Source: CBDBON01 sp965208395 | Lineage (GTDB): Bacteria > Chloroflexota > Dehalococcoidia > Lucifugimonadales > CBDBON01 | Length of the DNA stretch: 64,000 nt | Direction of reading: 5' to 3' | Assembly (NCBI GenBank): GCA_965208395.1 | Contig: CBDBON010000003.1 | Span: 1 to 64,000 of the forward strand | Shown: in pieces, positions 44,763 to 53,616 of the stretch | How positions within the stretch are numbered: the stretch's first letter is position 1 | Layout of the letters: each line of letters opens with the position of its first letter | Position numbers and translations under genes: made by a program | The notes under the pieces: generated by a model | What the model saw: only the letters and a program-made list of their open reading frames with translations | Databases searched by the model: none | What the model was told of the DNA's origin: nothing

Positions 44763-45233
44763 CTACTTCCAGCCGAGACCGCCGTCCCGGTTGGGAGTCA
44801 GCGAGACCCGGTGCCCCTCCGTGCACTTGTACCGCTCTTCGCGCGCCTCCCGGCGCTTGCCGGAGAGGGAGGTCTGCACCATCGACCGGCTGCAGAACGG
44901 GCAGCTCACGCCGTAGACGATGCGGTTGCGCAGCCGTCGGAGTTGGATGTGCGCCAGGACGTTTCCCAACGCTGGAAAGTCTCCGACGTATCGCAGCACA
45001 TACCTGGTGCCCGAGTTGACGACGCTCTTTCTGGCCCCGTTGGGCGACCGGTAGCTATAGTCAACGTAGCCGCACTGCAGGCATTGAGGCTCGAAGTAGT
45101 TGATCCTCAGCTGCGCCTCGCAGCGGGGACATATGCCTCGGTCGGCAGTCACTGTCCCGTTCGCGGAGTGACGGGTGTCGGGAGTTTCGATGCCGGGGGG
45201 CGATGTGATCAGGGGTTTTGCTATTGTGACCAA
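44763..45233 (-). CDS. Zinc-ribbon protein, function unknown
   Basis: A 156-residue protein. Cysteine pairs are CPRC...CLQC (about residues 35-56, spaced like a zinc ribbon), with a third pair CPFC and a later Cys-His (KCTEGH). The middle is basic (LRRLRNRIV), which suggests nucleic-acid contact. A forward reading frame covers the same DNA but has no family signs. The start is TTG 45233. A minus-strand promoter (TTGACA 45352-45347, 17 bp, TTAGAT) lies upstream. It faces the convergent CocE gene. Confidence 0.6.
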   Translation of the reverse strand: MVTIAKPLITSPPGIETPDTRHSANGTVTADRGICPRCEAQLRINYFEPQCLQCGYVDYSYRSPNGARKSVVNSGTRYVLRYVGDFPALGNVLAHIQLRRLRNRIVYGVSCPFCSRSMVQTSLSGKRREAREERYKCTEGHRVSLTPNRDGGLGWK

Positions 45234-45323
45234 CCTTGACCTTCCTTTCTGGGCTGTCCGACAGACCGCCCAGTTCCGGCAAAATGAGGCTCAAGTCTGC
45301 CTGCCCGGAGTAGTATCGTCAAA

Positions 45324-45352
45324 ATCTAAGATAAGTCAAAAACTGATGTCAA
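45324..45352 (-). promoter_or_regulatory. Predicted promoter of the zinc-ribbon gene
   Basis: Minus-strand TTGACA (45352-45347), a 17-bp spacer and TTAGAT (45329-45324, 3 of 6 matches). The -35 is a full consensus; the -10 is weak. Confidence 0.4.
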
Positions 45353-45444
45353 GCCCTTATGAAGCGAAATTTAGTAGATTTGCATACGCGACCAGGGCAT
45401 GAAGCCGCCGACCGATGGAGCCACAACAAGCTGATCTATTCTTG

Positions 45445-45463
45445 TATAAGTACAAAACTTATA
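45445..45463. promoter_or_regulatory. Perfect 7-bp dyad, operator candidate upstream of the importer
   Basis: TATAAGT (45445-45451), spacer ACAAA, ACTTATA (45457-45463). It lies about 200 bp before the importer gene in the AT-rich patch. The TATAAG half could double as a -10. It fits a dimeric regulator site; the regulator is unknown. Confidence 0.45.
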
Positions 45464-45658
45464 GTTTAAAGGCTCCCAGGCTCCTAACCAAAACCCTAAA
45501 TGCGCCGTGCCTATACGGGCATTTGACATGAGAGGCCCAATTGTGTTGGAATCTCTGCCGGTTGTACCCAGGACTCTACGATCTCGTCGTGAGATCTTGG
45601 AGACCAAGCCAAAAGATGGCGCGGTGCGCGACATCAGACATAGATTTAGGAGGTTGTG

Positions 45659-47722
45659 ATGAGACGGTTCAGAGTCGTAGCCCTGCTTGGGCTTATTGCC
45701 GTGATGGCAGTATCGCTTGCCATCGCGTGTGGCACCGAGGAGCCAGAGCCTACGCCCGCCCCCGCCCAGCCGGCGATTGACCCTGCGGAGCTGGCCAAGA
45801 CGGTCTCGGATGCGGTGCAGCAGGCGGTCGCACAGGCCGTCCCTCAGCAGGAGGACCAGATATCTGCCGAGGAGATCCAGGCGATGATCCAGTCCGCCAT
45901 GGCAGCCGCCGCAGCCGCCATCCCCGCGACTGCCACGCCTGAAGAGATAAGCAAGATGGTCCAGGCAGCGCTGGCCGCCACCGCTCAGCCGGGCGTCACC
46001 AGGGAGGAGATGGAGAGTCTGGTCGCCAAGGCCGTGGCCGACTCCACCGCCGCAATGCAGCCCGGAATAACCGCTGAAGAGGTGCAGAAGCTCGTATCGG
46101 ACGCGCTGATGGCCGTCCCCACGCCCCAGGTGATGGTGGTGCCCGCGCCTCTGCCCTCTCCCATTGCCACGCCGGAGCAGGCAATGTCGATGCCCAAGCA
46201 GGGAGGCACCATCAACTGGGCCGGAATCGCGTCGACTCCCAGCGTGGACCTCACCTGCCACACGACCTTCAGTGGTGGCGTCAGGCGTCACGTCTACGAG
46301 GGCTTCTTCGGCTGGAGCGCGAGCCGTTCCGCCGCGCTCCCGCAGATGGTCGGCGAGTGGTCGCTGGCCGACGACGCCAGAAGCTACGAATTCAGCCTCA
46401 GAGAGGGCCTCATCTTCCACGACGGCACGCCGGTCACGGCCGCCGACGCCATCGCCTCGACGATAAGATGGGGCGGAAGCACCCATGCGATCGCAAAGCA
46501 GACGTGGGACATCGTCAACCCCGTTCACTCCGAGGTGGACGAGGACACCTGGCGGATGGAGATGAGCCAGGTCTTCGGCCTGTGGCCCATCTACCAGGCC
46601 TTCAACGGCACCTATGTACAGCCCGCGAGCATCGCCGGCACGGTCCCGCCGGACGAGTGCATAAATCCCGAGACCCAGTCCATCGGCTCCGGTCCCTACA
46701 GGTTCGTCGAGTGGATACCGGGCGACCGCGTGGTGATGGATCGCTTCTTCCGCTACGTCCCGCGCGCCGACGAGAGGGACGGCGCCGGCGGCGCCCAGAT
46801 CGCATACTTCGACCAGATACGCCAGCTGGTCGTCCCGGACGACTCCACTCGGGCCGCCGGCCTACAGTCGGGGCAGCTCCACATAACCGACCACGTGCCC
46901 GGCGACTTCCGGGACCAGCTCGATGCGCACATGGACGTCGAGGTCCGGGTGGTCGGCCCCGCCAGCCCGCCGAACCTGATCTTCAACAAGACCGCGCCTC
47001 CCATGAACAACAAGAAGGCCCGCCAGGCGGTCCTGCTGGCCGCCGACATGGAGGCCTGGATGATCGCCTCGCTAGGCGACGGCGGCGACTGGGTGCTCTG
47101 CGGCTCCGTATTCATGTGCGACGGGCCCTGGGCCACCGAGGCCGGCACCGAGAAGTACTTCGCCCCGCCCAACCTCGAAGAGGCCAGAAGGCTGTGGAAC
47201 GAGGCACTCGAAGAGGAAGGCATGTCGCAGTCCGACCAGATCGTGCTGCTGGCTGCTAACAACATCGGATACATGGACGGAGGAGGCTCATACACCAAGC
47301 AGATCCTCGAGTCCCTCCACGAGAACGTCTGGCGCCCCAACGTCGACTGGGCGACCGTGATCCAGTGGAAGAACGCGGGCTGCGACAAGCCCATAGACGT
47401 GGACTCCAACACCCCCGGCGGCGGCTGGCACATGTACCACACCCGCACCGGCCCGTTCGACCCGCTCTCGCTGGAGCCCTTCAGCAAGACGTGGTCCTGC
47501 GGCTGGCTCAACCCCAATGTCGACCGGCTGGTGGATGCGTGGCTGACGGCCCCCACGCTCGAGGAGCAGAAGGCCCTCATCGACGAGATGCAACTGTTGA
47601 TCTACGAAGAGGTGCCCTACATACACCTCGGCGACGGCCTCAGATTGCTGGCGTTCCGCTCGGAGGTGGAGTACATTCCCACCGACGCCGGGTTCATGCT
47701 CACCGGAGCATGGTTCAAGTAG
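45659..47722 (+). CDS. Peptide/nickel-type ABC transporter substrate-binding lipoprotein
   Basis: Solute-binding protein family 5. The signal peptide ends in the lipobox AIAC at about residues 19-22. Residues about 39-155 are an unusual run of five Ala-rich amphipathic helices (see finding). The binding domain then starts: SQ-type GGTINWAGIAS, DDARSYEFSLREGLIFHDGTPVTAADAI (family signature), and a C-terminal end about residue 687. The ATG at 45659 is 5 nt after AGGAGG and is preferred to GTG 45656. Substrates of this family are oligopeptides, nickel or similar; here unknown. It is followed by two permeases. Confidence 0.92.
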   Translation: MRRFRVVALLGLIAVMAVSLAIACGTEEPEPTPAPAQPAIDPAELAKTVSDAVQQAVAQAVPQQEDQISAEEIQAMIQSAMAAAAAAIPATATPEEISKMVQAALAATAQPGVTREEMESLVAKAVADSTAAMQPGITAEEVQKLVSDALMAVPTPQVMVVPAPLPSPIATPEQAMSMPKQGGTINWAGIASTPSVDLTCHTTFSGGVRRHVYEGFFGWSASRSAALPQMVGEWSLADDARSYEFSLREGLIFHDGTPVTAADAIASTIRWGGSTHAIAKQTWDIVNPVHSEVDEDTWRMEMSQVFGLWPIYQAFNGTYVQPASIAGTVPPDECINPETQSIGSGPYRFVEWIPGDRVVMDRFFRYVPRADERDGAGGAQIAYFDQIRQLVVPDDSTRAAGLQSGQLHITDHVPGDFRDQLDAHMDVEVRVVGPASPPNLIFNKTAPPMNNKKARQAVLLAADMEAWMIASLGDGGDWVLCGSVFMCDGPWATEAGTEKYFAPPNLEEARRLWNEALEEEGMSQSDQIVLLAANNIGYMDGGGSYTKQILESLHENVWRPNVDWATVIQWKNAGCDKPIDVDSNTPGGGWHMYHTRTGPFDPLSLEPFSKTWSCGWLNPNVDRLVDAWLTAPTLEEQKALIDEMQLLIYEEVPYIHLGDGLRLLAFRSEVEYIPTDAGFMLTGAWFK

Positions 47723-47763
47723 GACCGCGGGGCGGATAGCCCCTAAACACGGAGACGTGTGTG

Positions 47764-47799
47764 AGGCGAGGCCGGCGCGTTGATACGCCGGCCTCGCCT
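47764..47799 (+). repeat. 14-bp perfect hairpin between the binding protein and permease genes
   Basis: A stem of 14 base pairs (47764-47777 with 47786-47799) surrounds an 8-nt loop (CGTTGATA). No T-tract follows, so it is not a standard terminator. It may stabilise the upstream transcript end or cause partial stop, giving more binding protein than permease. Confidence 0.65.
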
Positions 47800-47871
47800 G
47801 CGGTAAGGAAGCGGTTGCGGGGCGATGGCTCGAGTTGAGCCTCGATCTGGGCATCCACTAGGGCCGGTCGA

Positions 47872-48813
47872 GTGAAGGAATATATAGTTCAACGCATACT
47901 GGCTATCTTCCCCGTCCTGGGGATCGTCGCCATCATCACCTTCTCCCTCATCCACATCGTCCCCGGAGATCCGGCCGTCATCCTCGCCGGAGACCAGGCC
48001 ACCGAGGAGGACGTCGAGCGCATCCGAGAGAGGATGGGTCTCGACAAGCCCGTCTACGTCCAGTTCGGCATCTGGTTCGCAGACCTGCTCCAGGGCGACT
48101 TGGGCATATCGCCCGCCTCCAAGTATCCCGTGGGCAAGCAGATACGCCAGCGGATCGCCCCTACCCTATCGATCGGAATCTATGCCCTCACCGTGCAGGT
48201 CCTGGTCGCCCTCCCCCTCGGAATCATTTCGGCATGGAAGGCAAACAGCTGGATCGACAGGTCCAGCATGATCTTCGCCGTTCTCGCCTTCTCGATCCCC
48301 GTCTTCTGGCTCGAGTACAACATGATCTACACCTTCGCCGTGAAGCTTCCGTGGTTCCCCGCCCTAGGCTATACGCCGATCTCGGAAGGCGTCGGACCGT
48401 GGCTCAGATCGATTACGATGCCGGGCATCGCCGTGGGCCTCATATCGGCGGGGCTGGTGGCGCGCGTCACCCGCTCGGCGATGCTGGAGATCCTGAGGGA
48501 GGACTACATCCGGACGGCGAGGTCCAAAGGCCTCGCGGAGCGGGTGGTGCTGACGCGGCACGCCCTCAGGAATGCCTCGGTACCAATCATGACCATCGTG
48601 GGCCTCAGCCTGGCGGGCATGATCGGGGGGCTGGTGATCAGCGAGCAGGTGTTCGCCATTCCGGGCATGGGGCGGCTCGTCGTCGACGCCGTCTCCAACC
48701 GTGACTTTCCGGTCATCCAGGGCGTCCTGCTGATGGTCGCCCTTTCATACGTCGTCGTAAACCTGATCATAGACCTGACCTACGTATACATAGACCCGAG
48801 GATCCGATACTGA
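47872..48813 (+). CDS. ABC transporter permease (DppB/OppB type)
   Basis: A 313-residue inner-membrane protein with six membrane segments. The N-terminal block IVQRILAIFPVLGIVAIITF and the EAA-like loop DYIRTARSKGLAERVVLTRHALRNA are typical. The start is GTG 47872. The stop overlaps the next ATG by 1 bp. It forms the first half of the import channel fed by the lipoprotein upstream. Confidence 0.93.
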   Translation: MKEYIVQRILAIFPVLGIVAIITFSLIHIVPGDPAVILAGDQATEEDVERIRERMGLDKPVYVQFGIWFADLLQGDLGISPASKYPVGKQIRQRIAPTLSIGIYALTVQVLVALPLGIISAWKANSWIDRSSMIFAVLAFSIPVFWLEYNMIYTFAVKLPWFPALGYTPISEGVGPWLRSITMPGIAVGLISAGLVARVTRSAMLEILREDYIRTARSKGLAERVVLTRHALRNASVPIMTIVGLSLAGMIGGLVISEQVFAIPGMGRLVVDAVSNRDFPVIQGVLLMVALSYVVVNLIIDLTYVYIDPRIRY

Positions 48814-49706
48814 TGGCTGAGCGGCAGGCAATAATCACGCGCCCGACGCCGCGGACCAGGCTACGGAGGTCCGCAGCGGAGGCCCTCAGGGCGCTACGGA
48901 AGAACCCGAACATGGCCTTCGGGTTCGTTGTCATCGTGGTGATGCTCTTCATCGCCATATTCGCCCCGCTCATGGGAACGGTCGATCCCACCTTCCTAGT
49001 GCCGCGCGACCGGCTCATCTCACCGGGGTCCGACCACTTCTTCGGGACCGATCACTTGGGACGGGACGTCTACTCCCGGGTCCTCTACGGAAGCCGCGTC
49101 TCCCTGCAGGTCGGCGCCGGCGTGGCCATGAGCGTCATGGTCTTCGGGCTCATATTCGGTCTCACGTCGGGCTACAGTAGAACGCTCGACAAGATAATAA
49201 TGCGCATCGCGGACGGACTGATGGCCATCCCATCCTTCCTGCTCGCCATCGCGCTGATGGCCCTGCTGGGCCCAAGCCTCCGGAACGTGATAATAGCCCT
49301 GACAATCTCCTCCGTCCCGGGTACGACCCGGCTGGTAAGGTCTCTCGTGCTCAGTCTGAGAGAGCAGGAGTTCGTGATGGCGGCTCGCGCGATCGGAAGC
49401 GGCCCCCTCCGCATAGTCGCACGACACGTCTTCCCAAACACCGTTCCCCCGGTGCTCGTCCTGGGTAGCTTCGTCACGGCGGGAGCGATAATCGAGGAGG
49501 CCGGTCTCAGCTTCCTCGGCGCGGGCATACCCGCCGACGTCCCCAGCTGGGGTAACATCATGGGGCAGGCGCGCCAGTACAATCAGATCGCGATATGGAT
49601 ACTCTTCTTCCCGGGTCTGTTCCTGTCCCTGACCGTGCTGGGCGCCAACCTCGTCGGAGATGGGCTGCGAGACACGCTGGATCCCAGGTTGAGGCGGCTC
49701 GCGTGA
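48813..49706 (+). CDS. ABC transporter permease (DppC/OppC type)
   Basis: A 297-residue permease with the N-terminal leader before the first helix that is typical of DppC, the conserved FGTDHLGRDVYSRVLYGSRVSL block, and the EAA loop FVMAARAIGSGPLRIVARHVFPN. It pairs with the preceding permease. The ATPase genes that usually follow are absent; instead the kelch lipoprotein gene overlaps its stop by 4 bp. Confidence 0.94.
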   Translation: MAERQAIITRPTPRTRLRRSAAEALRALRKNPNMAFGFVVIVVMLFIAIFAPLMGTVDPTFLVPRDRLISPGSDHFFGTDHLGRDVYSRVLYGSRVSLQVGAGVAMSVMVFGLIFGLTSGYSRTLDKIIMRIADGLMAIPSFLLAIALMALLGPSLRNVIIALTISSVPGTTRLVRSLVLSLREQEFVMAARAIGSGPLRIVARHVFPNTVPPVLVLGSFVTAGAIIEEAGLSFLGAGIPADVPSWGNIMGQARQYNQIAIWILFFPGLFLSLTVLGANLVGDGLRDTLDPRLRRLA

Positions 49707-50908
49707 CTGTAGCTGCTATGACTGAATCGGCGAAGAGAGCACTGGTTGGGACTCTAGTTTTCGCGGGCTTGGCTATCGTCGCGGCTTGCGGCGGCGGGGA
49801 TGACACTGAGCCGGAGCCGACCGTGGCGGCTGCCGTACAGACGGCTCCGGCGACAACGGAGCCTGCTGCCCCGGCCGAGGAGGTCGTCACAGGCGGCGCC
49901 AGCAAACTGATCCAGCCGCGTGAGCTTCATACTGCCACCCTGCTCCAGGACGGCCGGGTGCTGGTCACGGGCGGCGTCGCTCTGGGCGAGTTGCTAACGT
50001 CGGCCGAGATATACGACCCGGCAACGGGCGCCTGGACGGCCACCGGAAGCATGAGCGCGCCGAGGGCCGAGCACACGGCCGTGCTCCTGAACGACGGCCG
50101 GGTGCTGGTCGCAGGTGGAGGGACGGCTCGCGCCCCCATCGCGTCGGCAGAGCTGTTCGATCCCTCCACAGGTGCCTGGTCGGCGGCCGGCGACATGTCT
50201 CAGCCGCGCTACGTTCATGCCATGGTGCTGCTGGACGACGGCCGGGCGCTGGTCGCCGGGGGGCGCTCGGTCGACCGCGAGGACGTCGCCACCGCCGATA
50301 TCTACGATCCTTCGACCGGGGCATGGTACGCGGCCGCCGACATGTCGATCGCCCGGTGGGCGCACACCGCGACCCTGTTGGGCGATGGAAGGGTACTCGT
50401 GGCCGGCGGCGGCGCCCGGTTCGACATCCACGCCACCGCCGAGACGTACGACCCGGCAACCGACTCCTGGTCGCCCGCCGGCGAGATGGAGGGGCCGCGT
50501 ATAGAGCACAGGGCGGTACGTTTGGAAGACGGCTCCGTGCTCGTCGTGGCCGGCTTCGGGGAATCCTCCCTGCTTCATACCGGCGAGGTGTACGATCCGG
50601 GGGCCAACACGTGGACCGAGACGGAGAGGATGCCGCTGGATCTCCACAGGCACGCCGTGGTCGCCCTCCAGGGCGGCAAGGCGCTCGTGGCGGGAGGATT
50701 CACCCAGTCGAGTCCAAGCCGCGTCGTCATAGAGGTAGCTGTCTATGATCCGGATACCAACTCTTGGATAGAGGCCGGGAACATGGCGGGAGAGCGTCGC
50801 AACCACACGGCCACCGTCCTGAAAGACGGGTCGGTGCTGGTGGTGAGCGGGATGGGCAACATCGGCCTCCTGTCGGAGGTGTCGGAAGTCTACGTTCCCG
50901 GTCAATAG
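49703..50908 (+). CDS. Kelch-repeat lipoprotein
   Basis: About 402 residues. A signal peptide ends in the lipobox VAAC. The mature part has six kelch-type repeats with the pattern HTATLLxDGRVLVxGG and AExYDPATGAW, a beta-propeller outside the membrane. GTG 49703 overlaps the permease stop (GTGA); ATG 49718 is an alternative. Such propellers often bind ligands or glycans, but no active site can be assigned. It occupies the slot of the missing ABC ATPase genes. Confidence 0.85.
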   Translation: MTVAAMTESAKRALVGTLVFAGLAIVAACGGGDDTEPEPTVAAAVQTAPATTEPAAPAEEVVTGGASKLIQPRELHTATLLQDGRVLVTGGVALGELLTSAEIYDPATGAWTATGSMSAPRAEHTAVLLNDGRVLVAGGGTARAPIASAELFDPSTGAWSAAGDMSQPRYVHAMVLLDDGRALVAGGRSVDREDVATADIYDPSTGAWYAAADMSIARWAHTATLLGDGRVLVAGGGARFDIHATAETYDPATDSWSPAGEMEGPRIEHRAVRLEDGSVLVVAGFGESSLLHTGEVYDPGANTWTETERMPLDLHRHAVVALQGGKALVAGGFTQSSPSRVVIEVAVYDPDTNSWIEAGNMAGERRNHTATVLKDGSVLVVSGMGNIGLLSEVSEVYVPGQ

Positions 50909-50963
50909 GGCGGAGCGTCGGCCTGCCGGAAGCCCGCCCCAGGACTGAATGGAGGCACAGAGG

Positions 50964-51869
50964 ATGCGACTCTCCCTGATCCAGATGAGCAGCGGCGCCA
51001 GCGACAGCGCGGCGAACGTGGCCAAGGCGTGCGACTTCATCGATCTGGCAGCCAAGGATCGTCCCGATCTGATCGTCACCCCCGAGTACTTCAACACCGG
51101 CTACTTTCCCATGTACCGGGACGTGCGCAACTACGCCCGTGCGGAGCGTGACGATGGGCCGTCGATGAGGGCCGTCAAGGACAAGGCCCGGCAGCACAAG
51201 ACCCATATCGCAGCGACGCTGATCGAGGAGGAGGCGCTGGGTCTCTTCTTCAACACGACGATGCTGGTCGACCCGGATGGCGAGATCGTAGGCAAGTACC
51301 GGAAGATGCACCCTCCGGCTCAGCACAGCCTGGAGAAGATATACTACCGATACGGGGCCAACTTCCGCGTGTTCCCCGTAGCCGGCTTCAACGTATCCTT
51401 CCTCATCTGCTTCGACTTCGGATTCCCCGAGACCTCGCGGTGCGCGATGCTCAACGGCGCGGAGCTGATCGTTGCCCCCTACTGCGAGGTTGCATACTAC
51501 ACCTCTCCCCTGGCGACCAACCGCCCCGCGGAGGTGGAGGACGGCTCGCTGAGACGCGGGTTCGAGTCCGGCCAGCGCCGACTCCTCTGGAACGCTCAGG
51601 CGATGGTCCGCGCCTCCGAAAACGCCTGCTACGTCGCGCCGTGTAACCACGGCGGCGAGGAGTTCGATTCCTACATGAGCGGCGGATCTCTCATATGCGA
51701 TCCGACCGGGCGGATCATCGTGCAGGCTGAGGAGGATGAGACGGTCATTCACGCAGATCTCGACCGTGAGGTGCTGCTCAAGGCTCGGGTCAACTCAGGC
51801 CTCAAGGACAGGCGTCCCGACCTATACGGGACGGTCTTAACGCCGATGGAGGATCTGCATCTCCCTTGA
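50964..51869 (+). CDS. Carbon-nitrogen hydrolase (nitrilase superfamily)
   Basis: The catalytic triad of the superfamily is visible: Glu in VTPEYFNTG, Lys in GKYRKMHPP and Cys in FLICFDFGFPE. Length is 301 residues. ATG 50964 has GGAGG 8 nt upstream and is preferred to an ATG 15 bp earlier. The superfamily hydrolyses amides, nitriles, carbamates or ureas; the aliphatic amidase versus nitrilase distinction cannot be made by eye. It lies between the importer/kelch genes and the ThDP operon. Confidence 0.9.
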   Translation: MRLSLIQMSSGASDSAANVAKACDFIDLAAKDRPDLIVTPEYFNTGYFPMYRDVRNYARAERDDGPSMRAVKDKARQHKTHIAATLIEEEALGLFFNTTMLVDPDGEIVGKYRKMHPPAQHSLEKIYYRYGANFRVFPVAGFNVSFLICFDFGFPETSRCAMLNGAELIVAPYCEVAYYTSPLATNRPAEVEDGSLRRGFESGQRRLLWNAQAMVRASENACYVAPCNHGGEEFDSYMSGGSLICDPTGRIIVQAEEDETVIHADLDREVLLKARVNSGLKDRRPDLYGTVLTPMEDLHLP

Positions 51870-51907
51870 GTCCGAACCGCCGTTCAAGCCTGGGGACCGA
51901 CGACCGT

Positions 51908-51930
51908 TTGACACCGTTTCCTGAGTGTCA
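51908..51930 (+). promoter_or_regulatory. TTGACA-containing dyad upstream of the ThDP operon
   Basis: TGACAC (51909-51914) and GTGTCA (51925-51930) form a dyad with a 10-nt spacer. A -35 consensus TTGACA overlaps the left arm (51908-51913), but no good -10 follows at 16-18 bp. The first operon start codon is 46 bp downstream of the dyad. Confidence 0.35.
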
Positions 51931-51975
51931 GTACCATCGCGCCATACCGGTTTACTAAGGTTCTGGGAGGGCAAT

Positions 51976-53613
51976 TTGAACGGGGTTGAAGCGATTGCCA
52001 GAGTACTCAAGATGGAGGGCGTGGAGTGGGTCGCATGCTTCCCCTCCAACTCGTTGATCGAGGCGGTTGCCAGAGAGGGAATCCGCCTCGTCATGTTCAG
52101 GCAGGAGCGCGGCGCCGTCATGGCCGCCGACGGCTTCAGCCGCGTCGGCGGCCGGCAGAGATTCGGAGTCGTGGTCACGCAGGGCGGGCCCGGGGCCGAG
52201 AACTCGATGGGAGGCATCGCGCAGGCTTTCGCCGACAATACGCCGATCTTACTGCTGCCAGCAGGCCCCTCCCTGGGAGAGTGGAGCGTTCGGCCCAATT
52301 TCGCGCCGTCCAGGGCATACTCCCCTATCGTCAAGCAGGCGGAGGCCATCCTGGACCCGGCCCACGTCGGCAATGTGATGCGCCGAGCGTTTCACGCGCT
52401 TCGGAATGGCAGGGCCGGCCCGGTGGTCGTGGAGGCTCCCGACGATGTCGGCTCCGCCGAGGTCTCCGGAGACGTCCTAGCGAAGTACCACTCTCCCGAC
52501 AGGGCTATCATCTGCCCGTCCCGCTCGGACGTGAAGGACGCAGTCCGGCTGCTCCTTGGCGCAAAAACCCCGGTCATCTGGGCCGGGGGCGGAGTGCTGC
52601 TAGGCGGAGCGACCGGCGAGCTCAGAGAGCTGGCAGAGCTTACGCAGACGCCCGTCTATACGACGATGCAGGGGAAGAGCGCTTTCCCGGAAGACCATCC
52701 GCTGTCGCTGGGCGCGGGAAGCGGATCCACCACCCTGCCCGCCTTCACCTGGCTGAGGGACTCGGACGTGCTCTTCGCGCTCGGAACCAGCCTGTCGCAC
52801 ACCTCTTACGGCCAACCCATACCTCCCGGCAAGGTGATCATCCACAACACCGACAACATCGAGGACATCAACAAGCAGGAGTCGGTCGACGTTGCCCTTC
52901 CCGGCGATGTGAAGGCGACGCTTCAGATGGTCCTGGACGAGGTGAAGGCAGCGGTGGGTGAAGACGGACGCCAGACCAGCGCCGCGGCGGATATAGCCGA
53001 GGTGCGTCGCCGGTGGATGTCAGAGTGGGACGGTCTGCTCAGCTCGGACGCCGAGCCAGTCAGCACCTACCGGGTCATCGGAGAGATCGAGCGCAACCTG
53101 GACAAGAGCAGAAGCGTCGTCACTCACGACGCCGGCGCCCCCCGCGATTCGATAGTGCCCTTCTACACGGCGACCACGCCCCACGGGTACATAGGCTGGG
53201 GCAAGACGACTCATCTCGGCTTCGGCATCCCTCTGATGATCGGCGCCAAGATCGCATTCCCGGATAGGTTTTGCCTGAACCTCATGGGAGACGGCGCGTT
53301 CGGAATGTCGGGACTGGACATCGAGACGGCGGTGCGCGCCGACGCTCCGATAACCACGGTCGTCCTCAACAACGGCGGGATGGCCACCTATCCGGGAGGC
53401 TACCCCACGGCGCGCGAGCTGTACGGCGTCACCGAGATGGGCGGGGACTATGCCCGGATCGCCGAGGGCATGGGCGCAGTCGGCATCACGGTCACCCGTC
53501 CCGGCGAGATGGGCCCCGCGCTCCACGACGCGCAGCGCCACAACGCGGAGGGCCGGACCGTGCTGATAGACGTCCACTCGGACTTCGAGCCGAGGAAGTC
53601 CAAATTCGCCTAG
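51976..53613 (+). CDS. Acetolactate-synthase-like ThDP-dependent enzyme
   Basis: A 545-residue three-domain enzyme. The N-terminal pyrimidine-binding domain has the catalytic glutamate in FRQERGAVMAADGFSR. The ThDP diphosphate motif is MGDGAFGMSGLDIETAVRAD...LNNGG near residue 430. No FAD-binding signature was recognised. Related enzymes decarboxylate 2-oxo acids, synthesise acetolactate, or act on oxalyl-CoA or sulfopyruvate; none is specified here. The start is TTG with GGGAGGG 5 nt upstream; an upstream in-frame start at 51925 lacks a site. It leads the operon that ends at 58914. Confidence 0.87.
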   Translation: MNGVEAIARVLKMEGVEWVACFPSNSLIEAVAREGIRLVMFRQERGAVMAADGFSRVGGRQRFGVVVTQGGPGAENSMGGIAQAFADNTPILLLPAGPSLGEWSVRPNFAPSRAYSPIVKQAEAILDPAHVGNVMRRAFHALRNGRAGPVVVEAPDDVGSAEVSGDVLAKYHSPDRAIICPSRSDVKDAVRLLLGAKTPVIWAGGGVLLGGATGELRELAELTQTPVYTTMQGKSAFPEDHPLSLGAGSGSTTLPAFTWLRDSDVLFALGTSLSHTSYGQPIPPGKVIIHNTDNIEDINKQESVDVALPGDVKATLQMVLDEVKAAVGEDGRQTSAAADIAEVRRRWMSEWDGLLSSDAEPVSTYRVIGEIERNLDKSRSVVTHDAGAPRDSIVPFYTATTPHGYIGWGKTTHLGFGIPLMIGAKIAFPDRFCLNLMGDGAFGMSGLDIETAVRADAPITTVVLNNGGMATYPGGYPTARELYGVTEMGGDYARIAEGMGAVGITVTRPGEMGPALHDAQRHNAEGRTVLIDVHSDFEPRKSKFA

Positions 53614-53616
53614 GGC

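Larger units (their letters stand above)
45234..45658. other. 425-bp AT-rich noncoding region between the zinc-ribbon gene and the importer
   Basis: This gap is distinctly AT-rich against its neighbours, especially 45310-45520. It holds the divergent promoter for the zinc-ribbon gene, a perfect dyad at 45445-45463, and the ribosome-binding site of the importer gene at 45646-45653. I see no coding sequence, tRNA or recognisable riboswitch in it. Confidence 0.6.

Noticed and set aside
45371..46528. Long minus-strand frame opposite the importer binding protein
   Set aside because: It shadows the plus-strand gene, has repetitive Gly/His/Arg composition typical of antisense high-GC frames, and no motif.
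47764..47799. Rho-independent terminator after the importer binding protein
   Set aside because: The stem is strong, but no T-tract follows, and the permease genes continue on the same strand; reported as a hairpin only.
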